A program made the position numbers and the translations under genes. A stretch of DNA of 64,000 bases from Arthrobacter sp. ISL-30. Its GTDB lineage: Bacteria; Actinomycetota; Actinomycetes; Actinomycetales; Micrococcaceae. Below, one piece after another: positions 1 to 8,269 of the stretch. Position 1 is the stretch's first letter. Each line of letters begins with the position of its first letter. The stretch covers positions 62,001-126,000 of the forward strand of contig NZ_JAGGPK010000025.1 of NCBI RefSeq assembly GCF_018613855.1, written 5' to 3'. Under the pieces are notes generated by a model, which was not told the origin of the DNA, searched no databases, and saw only the letters and a list, made by a program, of their open reading frames with translations.

Positions 1-723
1 GCACTCTTCGCCGGTGACCTGCTGCGTATGTACAGCCGGTACGCCGAGACCCGTGGCTGGAAGACTGAATTGATCTCCGCCACTGAATCCGATCTTGGCG
101 GTTACAAGGACGTGCAGATGGCCATTAAGGGATCCTCCAACGACCCTGCTGAAGGTGTTTGGGCGAGGCTCAAGTTCGAGGGTGGCGTGCACCGTGTCCA
201 GCGCGTTCCCGCCACCGAGTCGCAGGGCCGCATCCACACTTCCGCGGCCGGGGTGCTGGTGTTCCCCGAGGTGGATGAACCGGAAGAAATCGAGATCAAC
301 CAGAACGATCTGAAGATTGACGTTTACCGCTCGTCCGGCCCCGGTGGACAGTCCGTTAACACCACGGACTCCGCCGTCCGCATTACCCACCTGCCTACGG
401 GCATTGTGGTGGCCATGCAGAACGAAAAGTCGCAGCTGCAGAACCGTGAAGCCGCAATGCGCGTTCTCCGCGCCCGCATCCTGGCCCACCAGCAGGAACA
501 GATCGACGCCGAAAACGCCGAACAGCGCAAGTCCCAGATCCGCACTATGGATCGCTCGGAGCGCATTCGGACGTACAACTTTCCTGAGAACCGGATCGCC
601 GACCACCGCACGGGCTACAAGGCCTACAACCTTGACGCCGTCATGAACGGCGACCTGGAACCGGTGATTCAGTCGGCCATTGAAATGGACGAGCAGGCGC
701 GCCTGGCCGCCATCGGCGAATAG
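1..723 (+). CDS. prfA: Peptide chain release factor 1, C-terminal part (5' end outside window)
   Basis: Class I release factor that reads UAA/UAG stop codons in the ribosomal A site and triggers hydrolysis of peptidyl-tRNA. The reading frame is open from the first base, so the N-terminal domain lies outside the window. The catalytic GGQ tripeptide is at 343-351 in the context [20 protein letters not shown], the signature of the family. The downstream region ([13 protein letters not shown], then [21 protein letters not shown]) is typical of RF1. It is followed 17 nt later by prmC, whose product methylates the glutamine of this GGQ. The ATG at 28 is internal and is not the true start. Confidence 0.97.
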   Translation, partial: ALFAGDLLRMYSRYAETRGWKTELISATESDLGGYKDVQMAIKGSSNDPAEGVWARLKFEGGVHRVQRVPATESQGRIHTSAAGVLVFPEVDEPEEIEINQNDLKIDVYRSSGPGGQSVNTTDSAVRITHLPTGIVVAMQNEKSQLQNREAAMRVLRARILAHQQEQIDAENAEQRKSQIRTMDRSERIRTYNFPENRIADHRTGYKAYNLDAVMNGDLEPVIQSAIEMDEQARLAAIGE

Positions 724-740
724 CGGGAACCGGCTTTTCC

Positions 741-1643
741 ATGACGCCTTCTTCAGGACAGCCGCTTTCTTCAGGGCAGCGCCTTGCCGACGCCGTGCGC
801 GAGGCTGCCGAAATCCTTTCGGAGGCGGGGGTGCCCTCCCCTCGGGTGGATGCCGAACTGCTGGCCGGCCACCTGCTGGGCGTAGGACCCGGGCGACTGC
901 GCGCCCTCCTGCTTGGCGACGTGATGGCACCTGCCGGCTATGCCGAACTTGTGGCCGAGCGTGCCCAGCGCGTACCGCTCCAGCACATCACCGGCGTGTC
1001 GTATTTCCGCTACCTCGAACTGCAAGTGGGGCCTGGCGTCTTCATTCCGCGCCCGGAAACCGAGTCCGTGGTCCAGCTGGTCATCGATGCCCTGGCCGGG
1101 GCGGCCCGGCCGAAGGTAGTTGACCTTGGCACGGGTTCCGGCGCAATCGCTGGTTCATTGGCGCATGAAATTCCGGGCGCCGAAGTGTATGCCGTCGAGT
1201 TCAGCGCCTTTGCCCATGCCTGGGCCGCCCGGAACCTGGCTCCGCTCGGCGTGAAGCTCATCCAGGGAGACCTCCGGGATGCACTGCCGGAACACAACGG
1301 AAGCTTTGACGCCGTCGTCTCCAATCCTCCCTACATTCCCGCGGAGGCGATCCCAAACGAGCCCGAGGTTGCCCTCCACGACCCGCCGGAAGCCCTGTAT
1401 GGCGGCGGAGCGGACGGCATGGAACTTCCGACGGCGGCCGCGGCCACGGCAGCCCGGCTCCTCAAGCCCGGCGGCTACTTCGTGATGGAGCACGCCGAAG
1501 TGCAGGCTGAATGGATCTCCTCCATGATGGCTCGGATGGGGATGTGGTCTGGAATTACCAGCCACCTGGACCTGAACGGGAAGGAACGGGCCACCAGCGC
1601 CGTCCTTGCAGTCCAGCCAGGGGAACCGTCGCCAAGTCACTGA
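741..1643 (+). CDS. prmC: Release factor glutamine N5-methyltransferase
   Basis: SAM-dependent enzyme that methylates the GGQ glutamine of release factors, raising termination efficiency. The 300-residue length is normal. The N-terminal helical substrate-binding part (about 1-90) is followed by a Rossmann methyltransferase domain. That domain carries a glycine-rich SAM motif (VVDLGTGSGAIAGSLA, about residue 130) and the NPPY active-site motif (VVSNPPYIPAEA, about residue 195), which binds the glutamine amide. The order prfA-prmC-sua5 is the standard arrangement in Gram-positive bacteria and supports one transcript. I see no convincing Shine-Dalgarno before the ATG; coupling to prfA is likely. 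Confidence 0.96.
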   Translation: MTPSSGQPLSSGQRLADAVREAAEILSEAGVPSPRVDAELLAGHLLGVGPGRLRALLLGDVMAPAGYAELVAERAQRVPLQHITGVSYFRYLELQVGPGVFIPRPETESVVQLVIDALAGAARPKVVDLGTGSGAIAGSLAHEIPGAEVYAVEFSAFAHAWAARNLAPLGVKLIQGDLRDALPEHNGSFDAVVSNPPYIPAEAIPNEPEVALHDPPEALYGGGADGMELPTAAAATAARLLKPGGYFVMEHAEVQAEWISSMMARMGMWSGITSHLDLNGKERATSAVLAVQPGEPSPSH

Positions 1644-1667
1644 GTCGAGTAGTGAAAGAATAACGCT

Positions 1668-2408
1668 GTGACCACAACCTACAACTGCACCCTGCCCGAA
1701 CAACGCTCCGAAGGCCTCGAACACGCACAGCGGGCCATCAACGAAAAGATGTGCGTGGTGATGCCTACGGACACCGTGTACGGCATTGCTGCCGATGCAT
1801 TTTCCCCCCAGGCGGTCACGCTCCTGCTCGCATCAAAGGGCCGCAGCCGGCGCATGCCCCCGCCGGTCCTCATTCCGCGGCTGAGCGCCCTGGACGGCCT
1901 TGCTACAGATGTGCCGGAGGAGGCCCGGAAACTGGCGGAGGAATTCTGGCCGGGCGGGCTCACCCTGATCCTGCACGCGCAGCCCTCGCTGAACTGGGAC
2001 CTTGGCGAAACCAAGGGGACTGTCGCGCTGCGCATCCCGGAAGATGAAGTCGCTCTGGAACTGCTTGCCCTGACCGGGCCGCTTGCCGTCTCTTCCGCCA
2101 ATCGCACCGGCCAAGCCCCGGCCCAAACCGGTTCCCAGGCACGGGAGCAGCTGGCGGAGTCCGTGGAGGTCTATCTTGAGGACGGGTTCCGCCCCGTGGA
2201 GGGGACGGACGCCGTTCCCTCGACGATCGTGGACGCCACGTCCAGGCCCTTCCGGGTTGTTCGTTCAGGCGCGATTTCCCTTGAACGGCTACGCGAAATC
2301 GTCCCCGACATCCTGGGGGAGGGCGAGCAGGAGGCCGCGGGCGACAAGGCGGCGGAGCCCGCCGGAAAGGCGCCAAGCTCGCCCAACGGTGAGACCGAAT
2401 CCGCATGA
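1668..2408 (+). CDS. sua5: L-threonylcarbamoyladenylate synthase (Sua5/YrdC family)
   Basis: Makes threonylcarbamoyl-AMP from threonine, bicarbonate and ATP for the t6A37 modification of ANN-decoding tRNAs. A YrdC-like domain fills residues 10-205: VVMPTDTVYGIAADA near the N-terminus, the KGRSRRMPPPVLI nucleotide-binding stretch, and the SSANRTGQ motif. The remaining ~40 residues are a low-complexity, acidic and alanine-rich tail. I do not recognise it as a full Sua5 C-terminal domain, so the protein may be closer to TsaC in architecture. The start is GTG. The stop overlaps the next start as ATGA, so translation of the glycosyltransferase is probably coupled. Confidence 0.93.
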   Translation: MTTTYNCTLPEQRSEGLEHAQRAINEKMCVVMPTDTVYGIAADAFSPQAVTLLLASKGRSRRMPPPVLIPRLSALDGLATDVPEEARKLAEEFWPGGLTLILHAQPSLNWDLGETKGTVALRIPEDEVALELLALTGPLAVSSANRTGQAPAQTGSQAREQLAESVEVYLEDGFRPVEGTDAVPSTIVDATSRPFRVVRSGAISLERLREIVPDILGEGEQEAAGDKAAEPAGKAPSSPNGETESA

Positions 2409-3196
2409 ACCTTCGCCGCCAACGCGTCCCCGTCCTCGACGTCGACGCAACTCCCTTGCGCGTAGGGGAGCTTGTGAGCATCCTCAGCGAGTTCATGTCC
2501 GACGGCAGGACGCGGACCGTTCTGGGACATAACCTGCACAGTGTCACCTTGTACCATTCCAGGCCGGCTTTCCGGGCTTTGTATGAGAACAGCGACGTCA
2601 TCCTGCTCGACGGAGCTCCCGTAGTGATGCTCTGGGGAATGGCTCACCGGCGTGGACCGCAGGCGCCCGGGAATGGCGCTATGGCCTATAGGCTTGGGTC
2701 GACGGACTGGCTTCCTGCCCTCGGAGGCGTGACTGACCTGCGCCGAATCGCGGTCATCGGCGCCGGAGCGGAGGCCAACGCCAAAGCCGTGGAGAGGCTG
2801 AAGGGCATTGTTCCCAAGGCCGAGGTTGCAGGAATGCCGGGCGAAAACTGGGCTGGGGGAGTAGAGGAGGAAGCCATCTCCTGGCTTAGGGAATTCCGGC
2901 CGCAGCTCGTCCTGCTCGGCCTTGGGATGCCATTGCAGGAAACAGTGCTTGGCAATCGGCTCGAGGAACTGCCGCCGTCCGTCTACTGCACGGTTGGCGG
3001 CGCCATAGAACAGCTCGCCGGAATCCAGAAGCTGGCTCCGCGCTGGCTGGGCAGGCTGGGCCTTGAGTGGGCCTGGCGACTGGTCCTGCATCCGGGCAGG
3101 GTGGCTTATCGAGTGTTCGTCGAGCCCTGGGTGCTCCTCGGACTCCTGGCGAAACGCCGCTTCAAGGGCCGTCCGGGTAGCACGGGCCGCAGGTAG
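2405..3196 (+). CDS. WecG/TagA/CpsF family glycosyltransferase
   Basis: GT26-family enzyme that would add a sugar (ManNAc or ManNAcA in characterised members) to a polyprenyl-diphosphate-GlcNAc intermediate of a wall or surface polymer. The 263 residues show the family pattern: TVLGHNLHSVTLYHSRPAF near the N-terminus, the conserved acidic loop LLDGAPVVMLW (about 60-70), and the GLGMPLQE motif (about 173-180) before the C-terminal positively charged tail. The start overlaps the end of sua5 by 4 nt. The WecA-type lipid carrier transferase 1.2 kb downstream would supply the acceptor, which supports a cell-wall polymer role. The exact sugar cannot be read from sequence. Confidence 0.85.
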   Translation: MNLRRQRVPVLDVDATPLRVGELVSILSEFMSDGRTRTVLGHNLHSVTLYHSRPAFRALYENSDVILLDGAPVVMLWGMAHRRGPQAPGNGAMAYRLGSTDWLPALGGVTDLRRIAVIGAGAEANAKAVERLKGIVPKAEVAGMPGENWAGGVEEEAISWLREFRPQLVLLGLGMPLQETVLGNRLEELPPSVYCTVGGAIEQLAGIQKLAPRWLGRLGLEWAWRLVLHPGRVAYRVFVEPWVLLGLLAKRRFKGRPGSTGRR

Positions 3197-3200
3197 AACC

Positions 3201-3241
3201 CTGCCCCCGCCTGGAATTCCTGCCCGCGCCTAGAATTCCTG
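3201..3241. repeat. Tandem 22-bp duplication at the 3' end of the GT2 gene
   Basis: Two copies of a 22-bp unit (3201-3222 and 3220-3241, period 19, sharing 3 bp) match at 20 of 22 positions. The copy inside the glycosyltransferase contains its stop codon (CTA on the plus strand, 3230-3232); the outer copy has TGG there. It lies between two convergent genes. It looks like a slippage or small-duplication product, not a terminator. Confidence 0.7.
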
Positions 3242-4126
3242 GTCCTTGAGGGGACCAAAACCCTTCGCCCGCAGCCCGGACGAGAAAGCCTTGAACCATT
3301 CGGCCAGGCCGCGGAAGTCACCGCGGGGCAGGAAATAGCCCAAGTAGCCGCCGACGTCGGCAATGAGCGACTTTCCCCGCTTGTAGCGGCGGATCAGGTA
3401 CCCGCGATTCCGATAGTAGAAGTGCCTCTTGAAGGCCGTCCCGGGAATGATGACATGCCACCGGGCGCCGAAGACGTGCCTGGTTTCGTCGAAGGCATGG
3501 GGATGCGTGATCGACGCCGTCGCCACCGTACCAAAGCGGATGCCGGCCTTTCGCAGGCGGAGCATGAAGTCCACCTCGTCCCCTCGGATAAACAGCCTGA
3601 TATCGGGCAGGCCCACTTTGAAAAACACATCCGAGCGGATCAGCGCGCCATTGAAGAAATGCCCGACGTCGGGCAGGAACCCGGCCTTCTCTACTTGGGT
3701 GCGGTCATGGGTGACTTTTCCGTCGATCCGGAAGAAGAAGGAGAGCTGGTCCGGGTGGTCGGGAGCGACTACCAGGGGAACCACCGCGTCCAGGCCGCGC
3801 GACTCTGCCTCACGGACTAGCGTCGCGAGGCACTCGGTATCGCGAGGCTCGGCGTCGTCGTCCATAATCCAGATCCATTCGGCTCCGCTGGCAACCGCCT
3901 TCAGGATGGCCAGGGCGAAGCCGCCGGCACCGCCCAGGTTCGCCTCGGAACGCACGTAATCGACATTTCCATGGGCAGCAGCGATGTCCCTGGCCGGCGT
4001 CGTTCCGCTGTCTACAAGGCAGATTGTGTCCACCGGGAGCGATTGCTGCCCCACGAGGTCAAGCAGCACGGCCAGCTCATCAGGGCGGTCAAAAGTCACG
4101 GCAGCCAGAGCAACTGACGATGTCAT
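3230..4126 (-). CDS. Family 2 glycosyltransferase
   Basis: GT-A fold glycosyltransferase of 298 residues, similar in outline to actinobacterial rhamnosyl- and galactofuranosyl-transferases. A nucleotide-sugar half has VALAAVTFDRPDELAVLLD at the N-terminus and the metal-binding DDDAEP motif (WIWIMDDDAEPRD, about residue 90). The acceptor half contains FIRGDEVDFMLRLRKAG, the usual catalytic ED-like segment. No membrane helix is obvious, so it should be cytosolic or peripheral. I placed the start at the ATG at 4126 because AGGAAGGA lies just upstream of it; a longer frame to 4186 lacks such a site. It is convergent with the TagA-type gene and divergent from the WecA-type gene, so it is transcribed alone. 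Substrate unknown. Confidence 0.85.
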   Translation of the reverse strand: MTSSVALAAVTFDRPDELAVLLDLVGQQSLPVDTICLVDSGTTPARDIAAAHGNVDYVRSEANLGGAGGFALAILKAVASGAEWIWIMDDDAEPRDTECLATLVREAESRGLDAVVPLVVAPDHPDQLSFFFRIDGKVTHDRTQVEKAGFLPDVGHFFNGALIRSDVFFKVGLPDIRLFIRGDEVDFMLRLRKAGIRFGTVATASITHPHAFDETRHVFGARWHVIIPGTAFKRHFYYRNRGYLIRRYKRGKSLIADVGGYLGYFLPRGDFRGLAEWFKAFSSGLRAKGFGPLKDQEF

Positions 4127-4421
4127 GGGGGTTCCTTCCAGGCGCGCTGGGGAGCTCAATGCGGCTCGCCCTGAGGCGCGTGACACTAAGTCAGGCTGCC
4201 GTTGGCGCTAGTATCTTGACAGAGTCCAACTGTAGTACAGCAATATTCGGCGGTGCGCAGGGGGCGCGGGCCCTGGCCGGCAGCCGAGTCATCCATCGAA
4301 AGTCGATTCGCACAAAATTGAGTCCAGATCAGACACATGGCACAGCCATGCCGCGACCGAAAGCCCGTACCGTTCAGTCCTGGGCAGATCCTTCCGACAC
4401 CAACTCCCCAGGAGCCGCCCT
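4127..4421. promoter_or_regulatory. Divergent intergenic region between the GT2 and WecA-type genes
   Basis: This 295-bp gap must hold promoters for both flanking genes. A perfect TTGACA hexamer occurs on the plus strand at 4216-4221, which is rare in this GC-rich window, but no good -10 lies 17 nt downstream (AGCAAT at 4239-4244). A TAGTAT at 4209-4214 is an alternative -10. An AGGAG Shine-Dalgarno precedes the GTG start at 4422. I see no gene or RNA in the gap. Confidence 0.35.
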
Positions 4422-5534
4422 GTGATCATGTACTCCCTCATGATGCTCACCGCGGCTGTGGTGTCCTACTTCGCGACGTGGGGCGCACGCCTTCTGGGCG
4501 AACGGTTCCGCCTGTTCATGCCCATCCGCAGCCGTGACATGCATTCCAAGCCGATCTCCCGGCTGGGGGGGCTGGGAATGTTCGCCGGTTGCCTCGTGGC
4601 CCTTGTCGTGGCGAGTAACTCGTTCTTCGTCAAGGACATCTTCCGAAACAATTTCGCCCCGTGGGGCATCCTCATCGGCGCAGTAGTCATCGTAATCGTG
4701 GGAGTCGCGGATGACATCCTGGACATCCGCTGGTGGATCAAGCTCCTTGGACAGGCCGCGGCGGCAACAATCGTAGCCGTCTGGGGTGTCCGAATGTCCA
4801 TCATCCCGTTCATCCCTGAGCCCATCAGGATTGAGTCGGAGCTGCTGAGGATCGTGCTGACCGCTGTCTTGATCGTCACCACGATGAACGCGGTGAACTT
4901 CATTGACGGGCTGGACGGGCTCGCTGCGGGCGTGGCGGCGATCGGCGGAATCGCGTTCTTCATTGCCGCTTACTGGGTGCACAGGAACGCAGTCCTGCTT
5001 GATTACTCCGACCTGGCCACGCTCCTGATGGCAGTGCTGGTGGGCAGCTGCGTGGGTTTCCTGCCGCACAACTGGTTTCCGGCAAAGATCTTCATGGGTG
5101 ATTCGGGTGCCATGCTGATCGGCTTGCTTATGGCCTCGGCCGGTATCGTGTCCACAGGCCAGATCAGCTCGGGCCTTTACGACCGCGCAAACGGTATTCC
5201 CACAATCATTCCGATCCTCCTGCCGTTCGCTGTCCTGTCCCTGCCCTTGCTTGATTTGGGCCTTGCCGTAGTCAGGCGCACAGCCAAGGGGCGCTCCCCA
5301 TGGTCCGCAGACCGCGGACACCTCCATCACAAGCTCATGGACATCGGCCATTCACACCGAACAGCTGTGCTGATGATGTACGTGTGGACATGCATCCTCG
5401 CCTTTGGCGGTGTTTCCCTTGCGATCTTCCCGTGGCAGATGGTCGTCACCGTTGTGATTGCAGCAGCCCTGGTGATGGCAGTCGTGACGGCGTGGCCGTA
5501 CTTCACGCGGCGAGGAACTCCGGCGGGAGGCTAG
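4422..5534 (+). CDS. Undecaprenyl-phosphate GlcNAc-1-phosphate transferase (WecA/MraY superfamily)
   Basis: Integral membrane enzyme that transfers a sugar-1-phosphate, probably GlcNAc-1-P from UDP-GlcNAc, to undecaprenyl phosphate, the first step of wall polymer synthesis. The 370 residues hold about ten hydrophobic segments and all superfamily motifs: HSKPISRLGG, VGVADDILDIRWW with the Asp pair, NFIDGLDGLAAG, FMGDSGA, and a cytosolic histidine loop DRGHLHHKLMDIGHSH typical of WecA/TagO and not of MraY. The start is GTG with AGGAG about 8 nt upstream; an ATG two codons later is possible. It sits directly before the ATP synthase operon, a position I associate with this gene in Arthrobacter relatives. 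Confidence 0.92.
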   Translation: MIMYSLMMLTAAVVSYFATWGARLLGERFRLFMPIRSRDMHSKPISRLGGLGMFAGCLVALVVASNSFFVKDIFRNNFAPWGILIGAVVIVIVGVADDILDIRWWIKLLGQAAAATIVAVWGVRMSIIPFIPEPIRIESELLRIVLTAVLIVTTMNAVNFIDGLDGLAAGVAAIGGIAFFIAAYWVHRNAVLLDYSDLATLLMAVLVGSCVGFLPHNWFPAKIFMGDSGAMLIGLLMASAGIVSTGQISSGLYDRANGIPTIIPILLPFAVLSLPLLDLGLAVVRRTAKGRSPWSADRGHLHHKLMDIGHSHRTAVLMMYVWTCILAFGGVSLAIFPWQMVVTVVIAAALVMAVVTAWPYFTRRGTPAGG

Positions 5535-5585
5535 CGCTGGGCCGGGCTTCACCGTCATTCGTTCCCGGATGTCTTCTATCTCATG

Positions 5586-5591
5586 TAGAAT
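5586..5591 (+). promoter_or_regulatory. Possible -10 element of the atp operon
   Basis: TAGAAT fits the actinobacterial TANNNT -10 consensus and lies in the gap between the WecA-type gene and the first atp-associated gene, about 75 nt before its ATG. The candidate -35 (TTCCCG at 5562-5567, spacing 18) is poor. This is a suggestion from position and the -10 alone. Confidence 0.35.
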
Positions 5592-5664
5592 TCAAGGGCG
5601 GACATTCACTCGCTCGCTCCCCACAACTGAGAACTGGCTTACAGCCACGACGATTGGCACCCCC

Positions 5665-6153
5665 ATGACTTCCAGCGCCGACGGACAGCAGTCCCGTCCA
5701 CGCGGTGTCGGCGTTCGCGGAACCGCTAAATCGCTATGGATGGGGCTGCTGGTCCTAAGTTCGACGGCGGCAGTCATCGCCGTTGCGGCCACCTCCGTTG
5801 TTGCCGCCTTCCTGAACGGGGTTGAAGGAACGCTGTCCGCCGCCTTTGGCGCTGCCCTCGTCATGCTGTTCTTCGCCATCAGCCTCCTGATCGGCCACTA
5901 CGTCGGCAGGAACAATCCATCTGGAGCAGTGGGACTCTTCGTCGCTACCTACTTCGTCAAGGTCGTCGGCTTCGCCGTGGTGCTTTTCGTCCTGGGCACG
6001 CCGGACTGGCTGCATGACCGCTGGTTCCTGATCGGCGCCATCGTCACCGTCGTTGCCTGGCAGGCCACCGAGATCTACGGCTTCAGCAAGGCCAAGCTCC
6101 AGCTCTATAACGACCCCGCACCGAGCAAAGGGGATGACGATGAGCACCCCTAG
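5665..6153 (+). CDS. AtpI-like membrane protein preceding the ATP synthase genes
   Basis: A 162-residue protein with four hydrophobic segments (about residues 25-45, 55-75, 85-105 and 115-135) and hydrophilic ends. That size and topology resemble subunit I (AtpI), which helps assemble the c-ring and may carry magnesium. No sequence signature lets me be certain. I chose the ATG at 5665 (MTSSADGQQ) because the extension upstream of it reads like non-coding sequence; no good Shine-Dalgarno is visible. Its 3' end overlaps the next small gene by 14 nt, which ties it to the ATP synthase transcript. Confidence 0.7.
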   Translation: MTSSADGQQSRPRGVGVRGTAKSLWMGLLVLSSTAAVIAVAATSVVAAFLNGVEGTLSAAFGAALVMLFFAISLLIGHYVGRNNPSGAVGLFVATYFVKVVGFAVVLFVLGTPDWLHDRWFLIGAIVTVVAWQATEIYGFSKAKLQLYNDPAPSKGDDDEHP

Positions 6154-6475
6154 CAACGGTCGCGGTTCCGGCTCCCCGAACGGCAAGCCCCGGCGGGGCG
6201 CACCGTCGTCCGGAGACGCCAAAAACGACTCCGGATACAACGCCGGGATGGCTGTCTTCAGCTACATAATTGGCGGAATCATAGTCTGGAGTTTGATAGG
6301 CTGGGGTCTGGATAATCTGTGGGGGACCCGCTGGATTGTGCTCCTTGGCGCTCTGCTTGGAGCTGCAGGAGGGTTCTATCTTTCCCATATGCACGGCCAC
6401 ACCAGACTTCGGTCCACTGCTGGCGAGAGCGAAACAGACAGCGATCCGTCCCAGGACGGGAACAGCAATGCCTAA
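6140..6475 (+). CDS. AtpZ/AtpI-family small membrane protein
   Basis: A 111-residue protein with a charged N-terminus, two hydrophobic helices (about residues 38-55 and 62-80, including GWGLDNLWGTRWIVLLGALLG cut by a short turn) and an acidic tail. The two-helix hairpin and the position directly before atpB match the AtpZ/AtpI family, which assists FoF1 assembly or ion supply. The ATG at 6140 is chosen because AAAGGGG (6127-6133) lies 6 nt upstream; an ATG at 6134 would be too close to it. The gene starts inside the previous one, indicating coupled translation. Confidence 0.75.
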   Translation: MSTPSNGRGSGSPNGKPRRGAPSSGDAKNDSGYNAGMAVFSYIIGGIIVWSLIGWGLDNLWGTRWIVLLGALLGAAGGFYLSHMHGHTRLRSTAGESETDSDPSQDGNSNA

Positions 6476-6559
6476 TAATTTCACAGGGAAGACGGCTGCA
6501 GTGACTGCTGCCCGAATCCTACCAACGCCCAATGATGGACACAGCAGAGAGGAAACGCG

Positions 6560-7360
6560 TTGATCGCGCTTGCGCTCCCGGCCCAGGATTCAGGGACTTT
6601 CACTCCTCCCGGAATCGAAGAAATGCACCTGCCGGCAATCCTGCCTTGGGGTGCACACGACGGATTCTCCAAGCAGATGCTGCTTGTCATCCTGTCTGTC
6701 GTCATTATCGCTACATTCTTCATCCTCGCTGCACGCAAGCAGCAACTGGTTCCCGGCAAGCTGCAGTTCGCCGGTGAAATGGCTTACGGCTTTGTCCGTA
6801 ACAGCATCGCCAAGGACATCATTGGCGGCCGCGACTTCATGAAGTACGTCCCGCTGCTGTTCTCGCTGTTCTTCTTCATCCTGGTGAACAACATCTACGG
6901 CGCCGTCCCGCTGCTCCAGCTCCCTAGCTTCTCCCACGTCGGTGGCGCCTACGTGCTGGCAGGAATTGTCTACGTCACCTGGATCGGCATCGGCATCAAG
7001 AAGAACGGCCTGAAGTACTTCAAGCTGGCTACCGTTCCCTCGGGCGTCCCGTGGTACATCCTGCCGATCGTCATTCCGATCGAGATCATCTCCAACTTCC
7101 TGGTCCGTCCGGTCACGCACAGCCTCCGTCTGTTCGCCACCATGCTGGCCGGGCACCTGATCGTTATGATCGCGGGTTCTGGAATCGAATTCCTCGTCAT
7201 GCAGGAAAACGTCCTTCTCAAGGGCACGTCGGTTCTGGTCCTTGCCGGTGCGATCGCCATGTACATGCTCGAAGCGCTCATCATGGCGCTGCAGGCCTAT
7301 GTCTTCACCCTGCTGACCGCCATCTACATTGAAGGCGCATTGCACGCCGAAAGCCACTAG
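6560..7360 (+). CDS. atpB: ATP synthase Fo subunit a
   Basis: Membrane subunit that forms the two proton half-channels next to the c-ring. The 266 residues have an N-terminal periplasmic segment ([14 protein letters not shown]) and several helices. The helix containing the essential arginine is visible as [18 protein letters not shown], followed by the last helix pair with [19 protein letters not shown]. The start codon is TTG, with GAGAGGAAA a few bases upstream. It is first among the core atp genes, as in most bacteria. Confidence 0.97.
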   Translation: MIALALPAQDSGTFTPPGIEEMHLPAILPWGAHDGFSKQMLLVILSVVIIATFFILAARKQQLVPGKLQFAGEMAYGFVRNSIAKDIIGGRDFMKYVPLLFSLFFFILVNNIYGAVPLLQLPSFSHVGGAYVLAGIVYVTWIGIGIKKNGLKYFKLATVPSGVPWYILPIVIPIEIISNFLVRPVTHSLRLFATMLAGHLIVMIAGSGIEFLVMQENVLLKGTSVLVLAGAIAMYMLEALIMALQAYVFTLLTAIYIEGALHAESH

Positions 7361-7440
7361 GCACCCATCAAACTTCCCCTCGCGGGGATGAAGCAACCCA
7401 AACAACCTGCCACAGAGATGGCATCTTGAAAGGAAGAATA

Positions 7441-7659
7441 ATGGAAGGCACCATCAACGGCTCCCTCAACCTCATCGGCTATGGCCTCTCCGCCATTGGC
7501 GGTGGTATCGGTGTGGGTCTCGTGTTCGCCGCGTACATCAACGGTGTGGCACGTCAGCCGGAAGCACAGCGCGTCCTGCAGCCGATTGCATTCCTTGGCC
7601 TTGCGCTGACTGAAGCCCTCGCCATCCTGGGTCTGGTCTTCGCCTTCGTTCTCGGCTAA
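7441..7659 (+). CDS. atpE: ATP synthase Fo subunit c
   Basis: Two-helix proteolipid that forms the rotating proton-carrying ring. The 72 residues contain the glycine-rich first helix ([16 protein letters not shown]), the polar RQPEAQ loop that contacts subunits gamma and epsilon, and the ion-binding glutamate E58 ([12 protein letters not shown]). No sodium-site signature is seen, so proton coupling is expected. The ATG at 7441 follows GAAAGGAAG; the in-frame TTG at 7426 would place that site inside the gene. The 80-nt spacer from atpB contains a small TGCCA/TGGCA hairpin (7408-7423) that could affect the high translation this subunit needs. Confidence 0.97.
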   Translation: MEGTINGSLNLIGYGLSAIGGGIGVGLVFAAYINGVARQPEAQRVLQPIAFLGLALTEALAILGLVFAFVLG

Positions 7660-7711
7660 GCCAGCCGGAACAAGCGAAAATCCACATTCGAGTAGATAGG
7701 ACGGGTGAAAT

Positions 7712-8269
7712 ATGAATCAGCTGATCATCTCAGCCGCCACTGAAGGCGCCGCGGCAGCCAACCCGCTTGCTCCCAACCTCTGGGAAATGGGCGTCGTCCT
7801 TGCCGGCTTTGCTGTCCTCTTTTACATCGTGGTCAAGTTTGTTGTCCCGATGTTCGAGAAGACGTTCGCCGAGCGCGCCGAGGCGATTGAAGGCGGCATC
7901 GCGAAGGCCGAGAAGGCCCAGGCCGAAGCTTCTGCTGCGCTTGAAGAGTACAGGCAGCAGCTCACGGACGCCCGCGCCGAAGCCAACCGCATCCGCGAGG
8001 AAGCACGCGCCGAAGGCGCCCAGATCCTTGCCGAGCTGAAGGCCAAGGCCGCAGCTGAGTCTGCACGCATCACCGAGCAGGCTCACGCGCAGATCGAGTC
8101 CGAGCGCCAGGCCGCCGTTGTTGCGCTACGCGCCGAGGTCGGCACGCTGGCAACCACGCTTGCCGGCCGCATCGTTGGCGAAGCACTGGACGACGACGAG
8201 CGTGCCGCACGTGTTGTGGACCGCTTCCTGGCTGAACTGGAGACCCAGAGCGCAGGTGCAGCTAAATAA
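7712..8269 (+). CDS. atpF: ATP synthase Fo subunit b
   Basis: Peripheral stalk subunit. The 185 residues comprise a short N-terminal part, one membrane helix (about 27-47, MGVVLAGFAVLFYIVVKFVV) and a long, highly charged alanine-rich coiled coil (about 55-160) that reaches up to the F1 head. The stop overlaps the next start as TAATG, so delta-subunit translation is coupled; b and delta together form the stator. Confidence 0.95.
   Translation: MNQLIISAATEGAAAANPLAPNLWEMGVVLAGFAVLFYIVVKFVVPMFEKTFAERAEAIEGGIAKAEKAQAEASAALEEYRQQLTDARAEANRIREEARAEGAQILAELKAKAAAESARITEQAHAQIESERQAAVVALRAEVGTLATTLAGRIVGEALDDDERAARVVDRFLAELETQSAGAAK

Noticed and set aside
4374-5351. A 325-codon minus-strand frame opposite the WecA-type gene
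   Set aside because: The plus-strand gene shows all family motifs. The antisense product is rich in His, Asp and Gln, which is what hydrophobic codons give in reverse.
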